Part shown: piece after piece, positions 11,926 through 28,750 of the stretch | Layout of the letters: each line of letters opens with the position of its first letter | Position numbering within the stretch: position 1 is the first letter of the stretch | Source: Oscheius sp. JU75 | Taxonomy: Eukaryota > Nematoda > Chromadorea > Rhabditida > Rhabditidae | Direction of reading: 5' to 3' | DNA: 64,000 bases | Assembly (NCBI GenBank): GCA_037178855.1 | Contig: JASJZC010000007.1 | Coordinates: 2,232,001-2,296,000 of the forward strand | Position numbers and translations under genes: made by a program | Notes under the pieces: generated by a model | What the model was told of the DNA's origin: nothing | The model's input: the letters and a program-made list of their open reading frames with translations, nothing else | Databases searched by the model: none

Positions 11926-14355
11926 GAGAATATGGTTTAGACTAACTGTTATTGGGGGGGGCAGTTGGAGACTAACTCTATTCTTACGTTAGATAGAGAT
12001 GGCTAGTCGGAGGCGGGTTTTCTAAAGTTCTATATTTTGTGGCTAAAAGTTTTGTTCATCTTGTAGCAATAAAGATATTTCCTGATCTTCTTGGAGTTTG
12101 ACGAAACCACAAAGATTGTTCTGCTGTCACAACCTGCTTGACCGTGTGCCCCAGGTGTGTCAGTACTTCACAAATACTTATTTTGCTTGTAGAGACACGA
12201 GACACCGCATGCGGCCCTCGCTAGAGAGATAATAACAAGGACCGATCTGTCCTTCGCAGTGATAAAATTAGCTTTTTCATGTTCTCAAAACTATCGATTA
12301 TTCTTTGGGACGATAGTCATGTTTGCTAGTTAAGGTCACACTTTTCACTAGTCTTCTTGGAAAGTAGAAGATATTTGTTTAGTATCCGAGACGTGTCAAT
12401 ATAGCTGACCTATGGCAGACTGATAAGCGACGCGACGTGATTACAACTGTCTTTGCCCTGAAAATGTTTTTTACACATGATATTCAGTCAAACATACAAA
12501 ATAGAAACCACTCCAAAAAGTAGCTCTATGGTGCTCTCATTTTTTGTAGTTAGACTTTGTAACTATTTTCATTGTTTGGTCTGAGTGTCAAGTTCTTAGG
12601 AGGCCATTCACAGCACAGTAACCACACAGTCTTCAACATGCTTTCTTCTACCCATCTTACAAGCATTGTAAGAGATACTGTTTAGGAAAGAAAATGCCGA
12701 GCGCTATCGTTAATCGTCGTATCCACAAAGAAGAGAAGGCAAGCTTTTTTTTTACTTTGTTTACCATGATGTTTAGGTTGATTTTATGGAATCTTTTGTC
12801 TACGATCTTCTTTGTTTGTTGATTAGCTTGATCTCTGAGTTCGGTTTGTGGACACACAGTGGATTGTTTGTCTTCATCATACTCAATTTTGGATTACCTT
12901 TTCTGGTTCACATGGCTACAAACAGGACGAAATGAACAAGATGGCCACGGAATGAAATGAAGTGAAGCTTGTAATTTGCGAATTGTCAATTCACAATAGA
13001 CTATCTTCTTGTAAAAGCCGTCTGCCTTACAAACACGAATGATGTTGCGCATTTATACAAGACACATACTTAGTGTTTATGTGACTTTGACTTTCTGTAT
13101 TGCTATGCTTTTTACCGTCTGTTGCTTTCCTACCTACTTTAAATTGTCCGCGCGTCTCTGTGTGTTAGTCTAAGGCCATCTGTGCGTAGTTGATTTTAGA
13201 CATTCAGGGGTGGACGCGAGGGACCGCGGGTTCGGATCCTGTTCGGGACCAAACCTTTTTGTAAAGTACCATTTTGAAGAGTTAATGTATTGCTAAGAGA
13301 TGTCTTCGCAGCCAGCATGCGTCTCGGGTTCAATCCCGCAGTGAGGCAAATCGTTTCCTTCCATCGGTTTGAGGTCAGTAACTTGTCATTTTTTAGAGTT
13401 CAATGAGCAGAGTATGAGTATAAAGTCAGCTAAGCACAAACTTGCAGTAAAATGGGTGTTTGCTGCATTTTGATCGGAAATCCAGGCATAGCTCAAAAGT
13501 ATTTGAGAGACAGACAGAAGGGAAGACGAGAGAAATATGGTACATAGTTAAAAGGATAAGTAAAAGGTTACAGACTACTATGTGAATGAATGAAACGAGA
13601 ATGAGTATGGACAAAGCGACATAACAAAGGGCCATAGAGACAAAACTATAGTGAATAGAGAGGAAAAGTCGAAGAGATCAAAAGAAAAGTAGATTAGTAG
13701 ACTGGGAGGGAGCTAAGAAACAGAGAAATAGGGACGGACAAGTAGGTGCTCAACTTAGGTCAGCTTTTTTTTCACTACTCTTCAAACACTCAAAGTTGAA
13801 TGATAAAGCTCCGACAGAGGCCTTGATCCTATGACCGGAATCATCCTAAAACCGCAGTCCTGAATGAAGCGGGCCAGTATATTCTCTTCCTCTATATAAC
13901 ACAAACAAAACTAGCAAAAAAAAATGTTCCAAAGGTGCGCTGCTTTGCGATAAACAGTCTTTAGTAATAATTTACTGGGGAACGGGCAAGTTAGACACGC
14001 CCCGAAGGGACGTACAAGTGCAAGAACATGTACATGTTACTCTACCGCTCCAGCGAAGATTTTATGAGCTAGTCCGAAAGCTTGAGAAATTAATCAATTA
14101 AGCCAGATAATGTTTTAAAAACGTTTGCCAATCTTCTCTCTAACTGCCTCCATATACTGAGTCAGTTACTACCAACGCACAAGAGGCTGGAAGCGTTGGT
14201 TAGACCAAAGCAGAGAACATAAAGCTCTAAAAAACATTTCTTCAATTCAAACAGGCTGTTAAATAGGACGTTTATTATGCATGTTTGGTAGTTACAAGTG
14301 TGGATTGAATACGCACAATGACAAGATATATACAGTATCTACTTTTTCGGCCGGC
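11926..14355. other. Intergenic, purine-rich patches
   Basis: No supported gene. A purine-rich stretch (GAGACAGACAGAAGG-like) spans about 13500-13740. At about 13210-13350 there are two B-box-like GGTTCRA..CC motifs, but no foldable tRNA around them. Confidence 0.4.
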
Positions 14356-15390
14356 TTACGCATCAGGATGGGCGGCGCAGCCATTTGCCACGAACATCAG
14401 GTCGGTGTTGATTCTGTCCTGAAACTTGGGATTATTGGCTCCTCGTTCAAATTGGCAAAGATACGCTACTGATGCTGTTCTGATCTGAAATTTCGAAATG
14501 CATACAGTTCAAATTTTAAAATCTACCTCATTTAGTTCAGCCTGTTCAAGGATGTAGCTACCACGAGTCTCCTTCCTGCATTGGACGACGAATGACACAT
14601 CGCCTTCGATTTTGTCAACAAGAAAGTCCAAGAGAGCTCCGGCAGCTTCTTCATCTTCAGCCCAGAGAGGAGCAATCTGATATTTGTCAGGCATTCCTCT
14701 GCATGGTCTTGTGGCAGCATATCCGGTCACGGTTCCTTGTGCGTCCAAAATTACGGCTCCAATGACCATCGGGACGAAATTTTTCAGGAAAGTAGTTCTA
14801 TCGGCTCCGGTGATCTTGCGATCGTAGGCAAGTAGAGACTCGAACTGCTCGGCAGTCAGCTTGTCCGTGGAAACCACATTAAAGTTGTTGTTGGAAGGGA
14901 ACATAGAGAGAAGCTCCTCCTTGTTTTGAGGGAACACGTTGAAGATCTCCGATAGGGGGTTCGCCTTGAGCGGACCCTTGCAGTACTTCTCCAGCATGGC
15001 AGCACGAGCTTTTCCAATCATAGGACGGCCGAGGGTCTTGAATTCACCGTAGAAATGAGCAAGCAGGGACATTCCGTATCCGACACTGCGATACTCCTTG
15101 CGAGTGACGTAGAAGTTGCTGTAAACAAATTCCTTTGTGAACACGCAGCACAGAGCAGAAATAAGGACATTGTCTGGAAAAATCATCAATAAATCAATAC
15201 AATAATAAGGTGCACCTTCTTTTCTAACCAAAAATGCAGTTCTGCAGTTCGGAAGTTTGCGAAGAAGGGTCATAGTGACTTCGTCTTGAGTAATGAAAAC
15301 GTGGTCGAGCAGTTCCTCGAGTTGAGTCCAACGCTCAAGAGTAGCCTCCTCGGTAATGAAGAAATCGTCGGGGTTGATGTCTTGAGTCAT
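14356..15390 (-). CDS. GNAT-like N-acetyltransferase (two-domain, Acetyltransf_18 type)
   Basis: Three exons, with introns at about 15174-15215 and 14485-14526 (42 bp each), give about 316 residues starting MTQDINPDDFF. The order fits nematode DUF1248/YitH-HolE-type acetyltransferases. There is an N-terminal GNAT fold with a beta4-like strand (FVYSNFYVTRKEYRSVGYGM; the RSVGYG region would hold acetyl-CoA). A second half carries GAVILDAQGTVTGYAATRPC and IAPLWAEDEEAAGALLDFLV. The first intron is a multiple of three without a stop, so it could be retained, but its borders and length match neighbouring introns. The last exon replaces a short read-through tail ending at 14509. The substrate is unknown. 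An upstream in-frame ATG (15489) would add 33 residues with no support. Confidence 0.72.
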
Positions 15391-16734
15391 ACTGAGTGCA
15401 AAGGACTGGCTGCTTTTTCTCCAGTCAGGCCTTTCTTTTATACATTTCTCATGACAGCTGGTGATAGACTTCAGATCAGCTGACAGCAAAGATTGTTCCT
15501 CTCACGTAGACGCATCCGTGTTCCCACTCACCAATAAATTCTTGACGTGACAGTTCCGGTGATACAGAGTGCCAGAAAAAGAGGCGACTTTTATGTTGCA
15601 CAGACACCTGACTGTCTCATCTTTAGTGCCAAATTTGAAACATTTCTTTTCTTTCCAGTCCTCATAAAAGAAACATAAAGGTAACATTAACCGGCTGAAC
15701 AAGGACGAATTCTTTAAAAAAAAACAAAAGGACAGCAATTGTGTTCTGACACATTGGATTCCTGGGAAAAGCGTTACGTGGAAATCGCACTCCGCGTAGA
15801 TTCGGCTTTGCCTCCCACTAGTTTTAGCTTCTAAAAACATTAAAAGCGCATGATTGTTTTGGACGGACGTTTATTATGGACTGCAACATAAGTGTTACTA
15901 GTGTAAGTGTCTGTTCATACTTCACAACACCCAAAAAGGTCTTTGACTTACGACTCTGTACCTGATCTGCGTCAGAGAGATCATTCAGATCAGAAAAAAA
16001 ACTCTTACAGCTTCCGCCCCACGTTTTTCTAGATAAGAGGTAGAGCGAACACTCACCGGAGCTTTTTGAGAAAATTTCTGTCAAAGAAATGCGACAAGTG
16101 TTCTTTGTGACCAGTCGAATAAAGATCTTTTGCAAATATACGGGGTATTCACGGTCATCAACATCCTTTTAATCTCGGTTTTTTAGTCAACCGCTGCAAT
16201 TCCACTATTCTCGAAAGCTGTACTATGCGCATTATCTTCGTAGATCCTGTAACTTTTAGTCCATGTTTCGTTTGTCACACGATGCGTTACTATTGTAGAA
16301 ACAGTTTCAGAAAATAAAAGGCTTGTGCTGTGTGGAACGTTTGTTTCAGTTGCATTGCATAAACATGAAACGCAGAATGCGTAGAAGATTATATACGATC
16401 AGTTTGAGTTTTTCTCAGTAATAGAAGGCTTTTTTTCAGTAATAGAAGGTCACAAAGTCTATGCATAGTTTACTCTCGCTGTCAGCATTTTCACTCGTTA
16501 CGGCTAATACAAGAAACACAAAAGTTTAGGGTTATCGTCTTTGTTACAATTGATGTACTTCGCTCCCGCCGATCTCTTACCGCTACACCGGAACTCAATC
16601 CGCGTGCTCTGCTCATGCGACCAGTCAGCGGCGGAAGTAATTCTTTACAGCACATGCACAATAAACATCAGTTCCAAAAGATCGTGTTCTGGCAGCATTG
16701 TTTAAAAGAAGGCCGTCTAAACATTTCAGTCGCC
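15391..16734. other. Intergenic between divergent genes
   Basis: Promoter-bearing space between a minus-strand acetyltransferase and a plus-strand peptide gene. A short direct repeat (TTTTTCAGTAATAGAAGG) occurs twice near 16411-16449. No gene supported. Confidence 0.4.
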
Positions 16735-16964
16735 ATGCTTGTCACCCTCGCTCTAGCTCTACTTGTTATTTTTCCCGTTTCTGCAAAAGTATTTTTTCGA
16801 TTACTTTTCTATTATGCTTAACAATATAGTGCGGAGTTCGCACTTCATGCTCAACTCATCCGGAGGATGCGAATAAATGTCTGTGCCAAAGAGGTGAATT
16901 TAGTACTTGCGACATCGAATGTGCAGCCTTCAATCTAACACATTGTCAATGCTCGAATGAATAA
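16735..16964 (+). CDS. Secreted eight-cysteine peptide (62 aa)
   Basis: Two exons (16735-16788 and 16830-16964) are joined through a 41-bp GT-AG intron in phase 0. The start is four bases after an ACATTTCAGT acceptor, typical of trans-splicing. Exon 1 is exactly the 18-residue signal peptide (MLVTLALALLVIFPVSAK). Exon 2 encodes a 44-residue mature peptide with eight cysteines, spaced roughly C-x5-C-x8-C-x1-C-x6-C-x3-C-x7-C-x1-C, ending CQCSNE. The stop overlaps AATAAA. The paired CxC motifs differ from the ShK pattern. It could be an antimicrobial, protease-inhibitor-like or signalling peptide. I cannot assign the family. Confidence 0.72.
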
Positions 16965-17435
16965 ATGTTTGAAAACTGACGTTAGTGCTGACTGTAAACA
17001 GGTTGAAATTCCAGGCCGGTCCGTATCGCTTTCGTTAGCTCTAACCCTTCTTTTCTATTGTTATCCTGTTGCCTCTACTCTTCAGGCTGCCCGAGTTATT
17101 ATGATCTCCGAAAACTTTGGTAAACTTGGACACAATTTTTCTCTGACTATCGCTGTTGCATGCTTCATTTTTCTGTTAATCAGCTATATCAGCGGTTTAT
17201 CTGAAAGGAAAACGTGGAGCGACGGTCCTTTGACCCTCTCAGGAGAAAGCATCAACTCCTACCAAAAGTTACTCACAAATAGTTTATTCTTATTGTAGAA
17301 CAAATATGGGACAAATAATTATTTGGCAACTATGAAAACAAACAAATTTTTGAGGAGAATAGCATTCTCACTAGACATCTAGTCACGAACAACTAGATAA
17401 AATAAAATAATGGATTCAAAATACAAATATAGAGC

Positions 17436-21950
<4,515 letters not shown>

Positions 21951-22029
21951 ATCACGAGAACACGAATTAGCAGTAGTCAGCCTTGAAGAACAACAGCGGT
22001 TGGGGCGCAGGGGATCTCCCGGTGCCTTT

Positions 22030-23383
22030 CCCTAGAACAGAATGCTTTGAAAGTGAAGCGATAGAAAAAAAGTTGAAACTAGAAGTATTAGAAGAGTCCG
22101 AGTACAGGGGGGCTCAATATGACTACGGTGAAAGGAGTGTCAAAGTTGGATGCAGAGGCTTGCATTTATGCAGGTGTAGCCTGAAATTAATGCAAAATCG
22201 TCGTTTTTGCATATCACAAGGCGATTTGTCGCGCTAAATTCGAGTCGATGACAGTGTTCGACAACTGTCGCGGCAAGGAAATGCATGCATTTAGCACCAA
22301 TAAGTCCATGTGGTCTTTGGAAACACTTAAAAATGAGCAAAAAGAGTTGGACAAATGCTTAGACAATTGCTCATCTAATAATCTACAATTACCGACAGTG
22401 ACCTAAATCAATATCGCCTTGTTTATCGTGACCGTGTCATCCAATTGGCATAAACAACAGACTTGAGCCCGAGTCGCGCTATCATTTGAACTACCATTTT
22501 TGCGGAGAAGCAAACTATAGATCTTTGACGAGCTGTGATGATTGGTCTCGTTGACCTGAGCTTACAGTACACAAACTACAACATATATTCTGAACCAAAA
22601 TACTGCTTTTGTGTTGTGGCAGCAACACTTTTCAGCTTATTCCTTGCGAATGTTTTCGAGCATTTTAGTTTGAAGAACTAGACCTATTGCGGTTCTTTTT
22701 TGTGGCTCTTCCGGGCGCCCCTCGTAAAAACCTGTCGCTAAGAGTAGGAGTTGGTCGAAGAGTACAAGCGAACTGAATTACATTAACCCTACCGCAGTAA
22801 ATTCAATCTCTGCAGAGGAAGAATGCCGATATCCCTTGATATCACTTTGTCTTAAGACTTATATTTCAGATGGATATCAATTGCTTTTAGCTTGTCAATG
22901 ATCATTGGCTAACTCTTCGAACCAAATTTGCAACTACCAAGAACAGCCTACTGTGGGGGCCTGTAGACTTAGAACTCTGAATCAGGATTCCTAACCGGTT
23001 CTAAACAACACTTTTTCATCTGTCTGCCTTTTAATACCACAGTCTATGAGACTCAATGAATAACATCAGAAAAATATTCACATCTAGTCTTTATATATCA
23101 CGTAATAGAAAATAACGTACTTCTGCACTGAAAAAATAGGCTACAGCATCAAACTCAAAACGAAGCGACACCTCTCTTTATATATATACACTGTATATTA
23201 GTGTATAGACTTTTTTTTCTTCCCCGGGTTCCGAGCCAGCCTTAGTGCAGTCTTCGAACTCTTCTTTCTAGACGATAGAAAATACAATTATCACCGATAA
23301 CAGAGTAAATGCTGATCAGAATCATTACTATTTCTGGCATTTAAAACACAGCTTCCTGTTTCAACAAAGGGGCAAACCAGCTC
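22030..23383. other. Intergenic, upstream of the Ca2+-ATPase
   Basis: Space between the Ca2+-ATPase start and the 3' end of the chemoreceptor gene. Only short ORFs. Contains short AT runs (TATATATATACACTGTATA near 23180) and no recognised regulatory motif. Confidence 0.4.
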
Positions 23384-24475
23384 TTAAGACCCGTCACGTT
23401 GACGTTGCAGGTTGCACCGGGTGGCATATGCATGTCCTGGTGTGCATTCCCGAGGAAGAAACCACGCTCTAAATGCATGTAGAAGCCAGCGATAGTAGCT
23501 TCTGTTCGTTGCAATCAAGACAATCGCACTTGTTGAACTAAAAGATGACCAGGCTAGAACAGTTGCATAAAAGATATCTGAAAAGTGAACAATTTAATAG
23601 CTTTGACCTACATTCATGATTGAATGATCTGGAAAGAACAGTCAGTAGTAGCATAAAGAACGGACAAATGATGACTCCAAAGGGCAACAACGACAAGAAT
23701 ATGAGCTGCTTTAAAAATCGTCGCTGTACTCTTTTAAGATTTGGAGACATGCTCTCGGAGGAGGTTATCTTGTAGATAGACGAGATGATGAAAAAAAAGA
23801 GTATTAGAAGGATTGTAACATTGAAAATAGGAGGAAGGGTGACATAGTAGAAAACTCGGTCCACGTCATACGCGCAGATGTTAGGAATGTTGACTATTTC
23901 CTCAGTTATGCAGGTAAAGTTCTGAAATCTTACGGGCTTGGTCTCACAATTGAAATACACACTTCTTGATAGATCTTCAGTGGGGTATCCGTATAGGACA
24001 TTTCGAAAAGGTAGCAAGTGATTGGTCCCAACATGTAGCAGCCACCAACCAAAATCTTCAAATTTGAGGGCCATTTCTTATAGCCTTTAGTAGCAGCGTA
24101 ACGATATACGAACAAGTGCACAATTGTCAGCATAGACATACATTCAAGAAGAGCTCCGATAGGACCGACATGCTTGCAATGCAAAAAGTTCCGAAATGTT
24201 CCCATAGGGAAAATGATTGGAAAAGGTATGTAAACTACAGGTTGAACTGCCAAACTGATGAAAATATCCACTACAAACGAGCTGACTTGGTGAAGAAGCA
24301 AGTACCAGCGATAGATTCGCATTTGTTTGGTAGAGCGATGTATTATGCAGTAGACAATGTAGATATTCACGACAACAGTTATTATTGTTAGGGCACAAAG
24401 AAGTGTTAGGTAGACACTTATATTCGACGAGCCTGGCAAGCTCAGTGGTGGGCATTCTGTAGTCCAAAGAGACAT
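23384..24475 (-). CDS. Seven-helix chemoreceptor of the Str superfamily (Srh/Sri-like)
   Basis: Three exons (24475-23963, 23921-23612, 23577-23384) with introns of 41 and 34 bp restore one frame from MSLWTTECPPL to a TAA at 23384. TM1 is near residues 18-40 (VYLTLLCALTIITVVVNIYI). The TM2 and TM3 block contains QPVVYIPFPIIFPMG. TM5 is FNVTILLILFFFIISSIY. The hallmark cytoplasmic loop MSPNLKRVQRRFLKQLIFL precedes TM6. The last exon gives TM7 and the family ending SSFSSTSAIVLIATN, then RSYYRWLL. Such receptors sit in cilia of chemosensory neurons and signal through G proteins. The ligand is unknown. The gene appears intact. Placement in srh versus sri is by pattern only. Confidence 0.85.
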
Positions 24476-24559
24476 CTTTATTCAGTAAGCGGAGAAAGGA
24501 ATCGAGAGAATTCTGCAAGTCGAATAGCTGCTCGCCGCTAATCGAGTTTTTCTAGCATG

Positions 24560-25009
24560 CAAACGAATCATGTTCCAATTGGATCGTTAGAAAATGTAGA
24601 TCAGGGATATAACAGGCCCACTGTGCGTTAAGCGGCCAGGAGCCCCGATGCGTTGGTAAAGACAGGCAGATAATGTTGCGCTTCAAGAATAGAGAGATTT
24701 ATACAAAGTACAATACACCGAGTACAGACTAATAAAAATGTTGCACTTCTTCAATTATGATATATTTTCGAACGAGATGACAGGAATAGGGATTTATCAA
24801 GTAATTCCGTTTTAGTAGTTTGCAGTTCTCGTCCTCGTAGTTGGTGACAAAGTACGCGTTAGAGTTGGCATTCAATACGATAGACATTTTGGTGAACTTC
24901 TTGCGAATTCCTCTGCTCGACTAATATGCCTTCTTTGAAAGACATTTTTCAATACCAAAGTATCTCATAGAAAATGTGACAGACATGTTCTTTTTGACGT
25001 TTTTGTCAG
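24560..25009. other. Intergenic, no supported gene
   Basis: Only fragmentary frames. Lies between the divergent upstream side of the chemoreceptor and the nested palindromes at 25010-25106. Confidence 0.35.
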
Positions 25010-25106
25010 TTTTCAACCTCGATGAAACCTTTGTTTCTCCATAAAAGGAACAAAGGTTTCATCGAGGTTGAAAACCTTTGTTCCTTTTATGTAGGAACAA
25101 AGGTTT
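25010..25106. repeat. Nested, mutually exclusive inverted repeats
   Basis: Arm A (25010-25035) and arm A' (25049-25074) are perfect 26-bp complements with a 13-nt loop. A further copy follows: 25072-25085 pairs with 25093-25106 (14 bp, 7-nt loop). The segment 25041-25059 also pairs perfectly with 25072-25090 (19 bp). The same AAACCTTTGTT core thus alternates in orientation four times, so the strand can fold in at least two incompatible ways. It lies about 170 bp downstream of the AT-hook gene's stop. Confidence 0.85.
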
Positions 25107-25282
25107 CAAGCAATAGCAAAAGGGCGAACACACTTTAAAAAGATAAGTTTTTAAAGCAATACGCTATTTCATCCATAAGTCCAAGATTTTCAGTCTAAGA
25201 TTTGCTGTACTATAGAAGATTTCATTTGAACCGAGGTGAAAGACGGGATAATGGCAAAAATAAATTTTAAGTATTCTCTGTT

Positions 25283-26331
25283 CTATTCTTTGAAGATATC
25301 GCTTTCATTTGGGAAGAAGTTCACTTCACAGACATCTGGAATGCCGCCGTGATACTTGCTGATGAGCGAGATTGGCATTACTGCCAAGCCGGATCCTCTG
25401 AAAGATGACGAAAATTAGAGGTTTGTGTAGAGTTCATTCGTGAAACATCGCCAACTCATGTTTTAACGAATTTTCATTTGCAGAACGGTTGGCAGATATT
25501 AAAAAAGTTTGTTATGCGATGTGGATACAGGTCTACCATTCGTTCTAACAATTAAAATGAAGAAAAGCGACTTACAAACTGCGTGGTGGGTTATTCATAC
25601 TGAAGACGGTTGCATCATGGAACTGTTCAATGGCTCTTTTTCTCGGAGGCGTCATCTTCTTGGTCACACGCTCCTAAACAGTCAATGAAAGTGGAACTGA
25701 AGGAAAACTCACGAATTCTTCGTCATCATCAGCAAAAGGGTCTGGAGAGTCGTCGTGAAACATCGGTCGTCTGCAGATCTTCTGAATGGGAATAAAATAA
25801 CAACAAATCGAACCGACTACCTGGGACATACAGCCGAACGACCTCGTAGGTTCGCCGTACATAGAAACCAGACTCTTTGACGACTTCGGTGGTCTTCCCC
25901 GCTTTTTTGGCACGATTGGAATCAACAGCTATAATAATATTTTGAATTTGCAGCCGAAAAACTTACAACTTCGTTGTCTTCATCCTTTTCCAGCGCTCTT
26001 TTCCTCCGAGGTGCCTTGCTGGTCGGAACTGTTGGGACGTCTCTATTTTTCGGCGGACGTCCGCGTTTCTTTTTGACAGAAATGACAATCTCCTAAAGTC
26101 CTCATATTTGAAGCATAAGTAACAGTAACTTACGGGTATCTCCTGGTCAGTGATGGCTCCTGATGAAGTAGTCGTGTTTTCTCCCGAAAAAGAAGCGTTT
26201 GAGAAGGATGGAGAATCAAGAGACAACGGGGATCCGATGTGGACAATGTCGTCGAGAAGTGCATTTAGGACTTCAACGACCTCGGTGTCTGTAGATGGTC
26301 TGCTCGGACCAGGAGAAACGGCGCATTCCAT
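25283..26331 (-). CDS. AT-hook DNA-binding protein (about 237 aa)
   Basis: Six exons (26331-26134, 26092-25967, 25928-25821, 25781-25713, 25673-25576, 25397-25283) keep frame throughout. The start MECAVSPGPSRPSTD lies one base after TTGCAG, a probable trans-splice acceptor. Two canonical AT-hooks are visible, KKKRGRPPKNRD (exon 2) and PKKRGRPPKSSK (exon 3). Two weaker basic Pro-Arg patches are also present (KAPRRKRALEK and TPPRKRAIEQ). The N-terminus is acidic and Ser-rich; exon 4 is very acidic (DSPDPFADDDEEF). The C-terminus GSGLAVMPISLISKYHGG and the following stretch to FKE look structured. It probably binds the minor groove of A/T DNA in the nucleus, like HMGA-type proteins. Orthology to a named worm gene is not established. 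Confidence 0.8.
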
Positions 26332-26339
26332 TCTGCAAG

Positions 26340-28330
26340 GTATACGTCATTTGAGACTAGGTTCGGAAACAAGATTTTATTAAAGAATATGGATAGCGGA
26401 ATCGAAATTTTGCAAATTTGGAGACGAAGAGGAAAGAAATACATATAAAACAAATAAAAAGGGTCGGATGCGAACAGTATATCCGAATGGGTCTGATAAG
26501 AGGAGTAAACAAAGAAGATGCAAGGGGAGAACATCCAAAAAGTAAAAAAACCTGCATTGCTTGATTTTTACGTGAAAAGAATGAAGAAGGAGAAGTCTTA
26601 GGTAGATCTGAAAGGAAAGGTTGATTTTTGCAAAAGAGTCGCAACAAAAAATTATGGCGAAGCATTGGCATAAATCCAAAGGTTTGGCTAACAGCCAAAT
26701 TGAAGTTGAAGAAGAATAGAGGAGAAAGGGACCAAGGATTGCACAAAAAAGAAATAGACAAGAAAACCTGTACAGTTGAAGATTGGGACAGGGACGCGTG
26801 AACCAAGGAGGAACCTTTTTCTCGTGTTCTCGACGTTATCTAGCGTTTGCGTGAACAGACACAGAAGCGATAAACCAGTTCAACAGCTGTTCTAGTAGAG
26901 AAAGTTCAAAATGTGCCAGTATATGTGCACGAGGTTAGCATATAGGTGAATAGTAGACTGCTGCGGCTGGTCGCGACAGCCGGTCTCTCTCGCGCACAAA
27001 CACATAGTTGTAGGAGACTGCGATTGATTCATCGATTCGCAAGAAGGACAACGGCCAGGTCATTGGCCGCAGGGCTCATAGTTAACGGAACTATAAAGAG
27101 CCATGCTTAGCTGTAGACCAGAGAAAGTTCATTATTTTCAAAACGTTCAAGGTTCATGGCATAGTATTGCTTGGAGTGAAGTTTGCATTGTTTCAGACAT
27201 TTGAACAAAGTGAGATATTTGTGTACAAACTTTCGGAGTTTCCCGCCAAATCTGTGTCAAAAATACACTGATACGCGTAGTTCTTAGCACGCAATTGATA
27301 CTGTGGCCTCACGTCGTCGTTTTTCTTATGTGCTCAAATGCAGTTACGTCAAAAATGTGTACAGAAAGTTTTATTCTACAATCAAATGCATGAGTTACGC
27401 TATTATAACTCAAAATGCTGTATGCTCCAATCCAAACAGGTGACCGATTTCAGAAAATGTCCAGATGAAATACCGCAGATTATCCGCCTTTTCACGTCTC
27501 TTTCATGACTCTTAAGTAACTCAATCAGGAAGGTGAATAAGGAAACAGGAAGAAGGCGGGCGTTTTTGGGTGGTCGCGTAGTCCAAGGAGTTCGACAGTA
27601 AATGGGAAAAGGCAGCTACAGGTCAGAGGGGTGCCCACTACTCGCACACATACAACGGGCGGCCATTGATCGCGACACCCTCCCTCCCTTCTCACGCGCG
27701 AGGGACCGGGGGCCTCGAATTTGTCTCCCAGGGATTAGATAGACCCTGGAATAATCCTGAAAAGTTCCATCGTTCCGGGTTTAGTCATATCTGACTCAGT
27801 TTGATGGCAAATTAGCGCCGCTTGAGTACATTATGATAAATTGAAAATAAAACTTTCTCTACTGTTACGTAATAAGAAGTAGCAAAACGACAAAATGGCA
27901 TTCGGCTAAAGAGGAAATATTTCAAACAAAAAAATGTTATAAACTGGTACAACAAGCAGTGTTTGAGCTCTAATACGATAAAGAGCTGCCCATCTTTAGT
28001 AAAACTATATCGTATACCCACTGCCTAAATCTGTGTGAAATGACCGTTTTGCCATGGTGTTGTTTGAACAGACTGTTTTTGCATCTGGAAGCGTAAACAC
28101 TCTGTATGACTACAGCTGTTGACAATGGAAACAGTTGAACTTCTGTCTACATGTTACTCGTAACATCACACGGCTCAAAATCTACTACTATCTTTTCCAG
28201 CTTTCAAAAAAGTATCTTTATTTCTCTCCTGTTCAAGCGCAAGGCTCCGCCCACCACTTCGCTCGGCTTCGCTCATGCATGCAGGCCGAGCTCATTAGCC
28301 AAAAATTAGCATGTTGATGCTGGCGTCAGC
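26340..28330. other. Intergenic, no supported gene
   Basis: Several hydrophobic minus-strand frames near 26.3-26.8 kb lack splice or start context and look like strand-composition artefacts (T-rich minus strand). Region 27.5-27.7 kb is more GC-rich. No RNA gene recognised until the tRNA. Confidence 0.4.
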
Positions 28331-28374
28331 TCGGGCTCCATCTTATCCAGCTCAAAGAAAATATCGAAAAATGA

Positions 28375-28447
28375 GGCCGCGTGGCGCAATGGATAACGCG
28401 TCGGACTTCGGATCCGAAGATTGTAGGTTCGAATCCTGCCGTGGTCG
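28375..28447 (+). tRNA. tRNA-Arg (anticodon TCG)
   Basis: 73 nt fold as a standard cloverleaf. The acceptor stem is GGCCGCG paired with CGTGGTC (two G-U pairs), with discriminator G. A-box TGGCGCAATGG. The anticodon loop CTTCGGA gives TCG, reading CGA Arg codons. B-box GGTTCGAATCC. No intron. A T-run follows about six bases after the end (AACTTTTTG), a Pol III terminator. Confidence 0.95.
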
Positions 28448-28750
28448 TAACTTTTTGCCTATGATTCTAAAATGAGGTACATTGTTGTAAGGCGCATACT
28501 ACCGTTACAGCTGTTTCAAACTTACATAAGCCGAAACGTTCTGCCAATCAACTTTTGATGGTAAAATTCTTTTAAAACTTTTGGGCGTTTGGAACTATAT
28601 TTTTGATTCGAACTCGAAGTAGATATTTGATCGAAACTTGATTGGCAAAACATTTCTAGTTTGTGTTTTGGGAAGCAAATAACCTTCTGTAACGCTAGTA
28701 TGTCCCTCCCAACGATGTCTCTTGTTTTAGAATCATAGGCGAACAATTTT

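Noticed and set aside
13205-13360. tRNA-like B-box motifs
   Set aside because: Two GGTTCRA..CC matches, but no acceptor stem or anticodon arm can be drawn around them.
16957-17298. 113-codon ORF after the eight-cysteine peptide gene
   Set aside because: Starts inside that gene's poly(A) region. Hydrophobic pieces, but no consistent signal peptide or splice context.
26357-26806. 149-codon hydrophobic minus-strand ORF
   Set aside because: Phe/Leu/Ser-rich translation of a purine-rich plus strand upstream of the AT-hook gene; no gene-like features.
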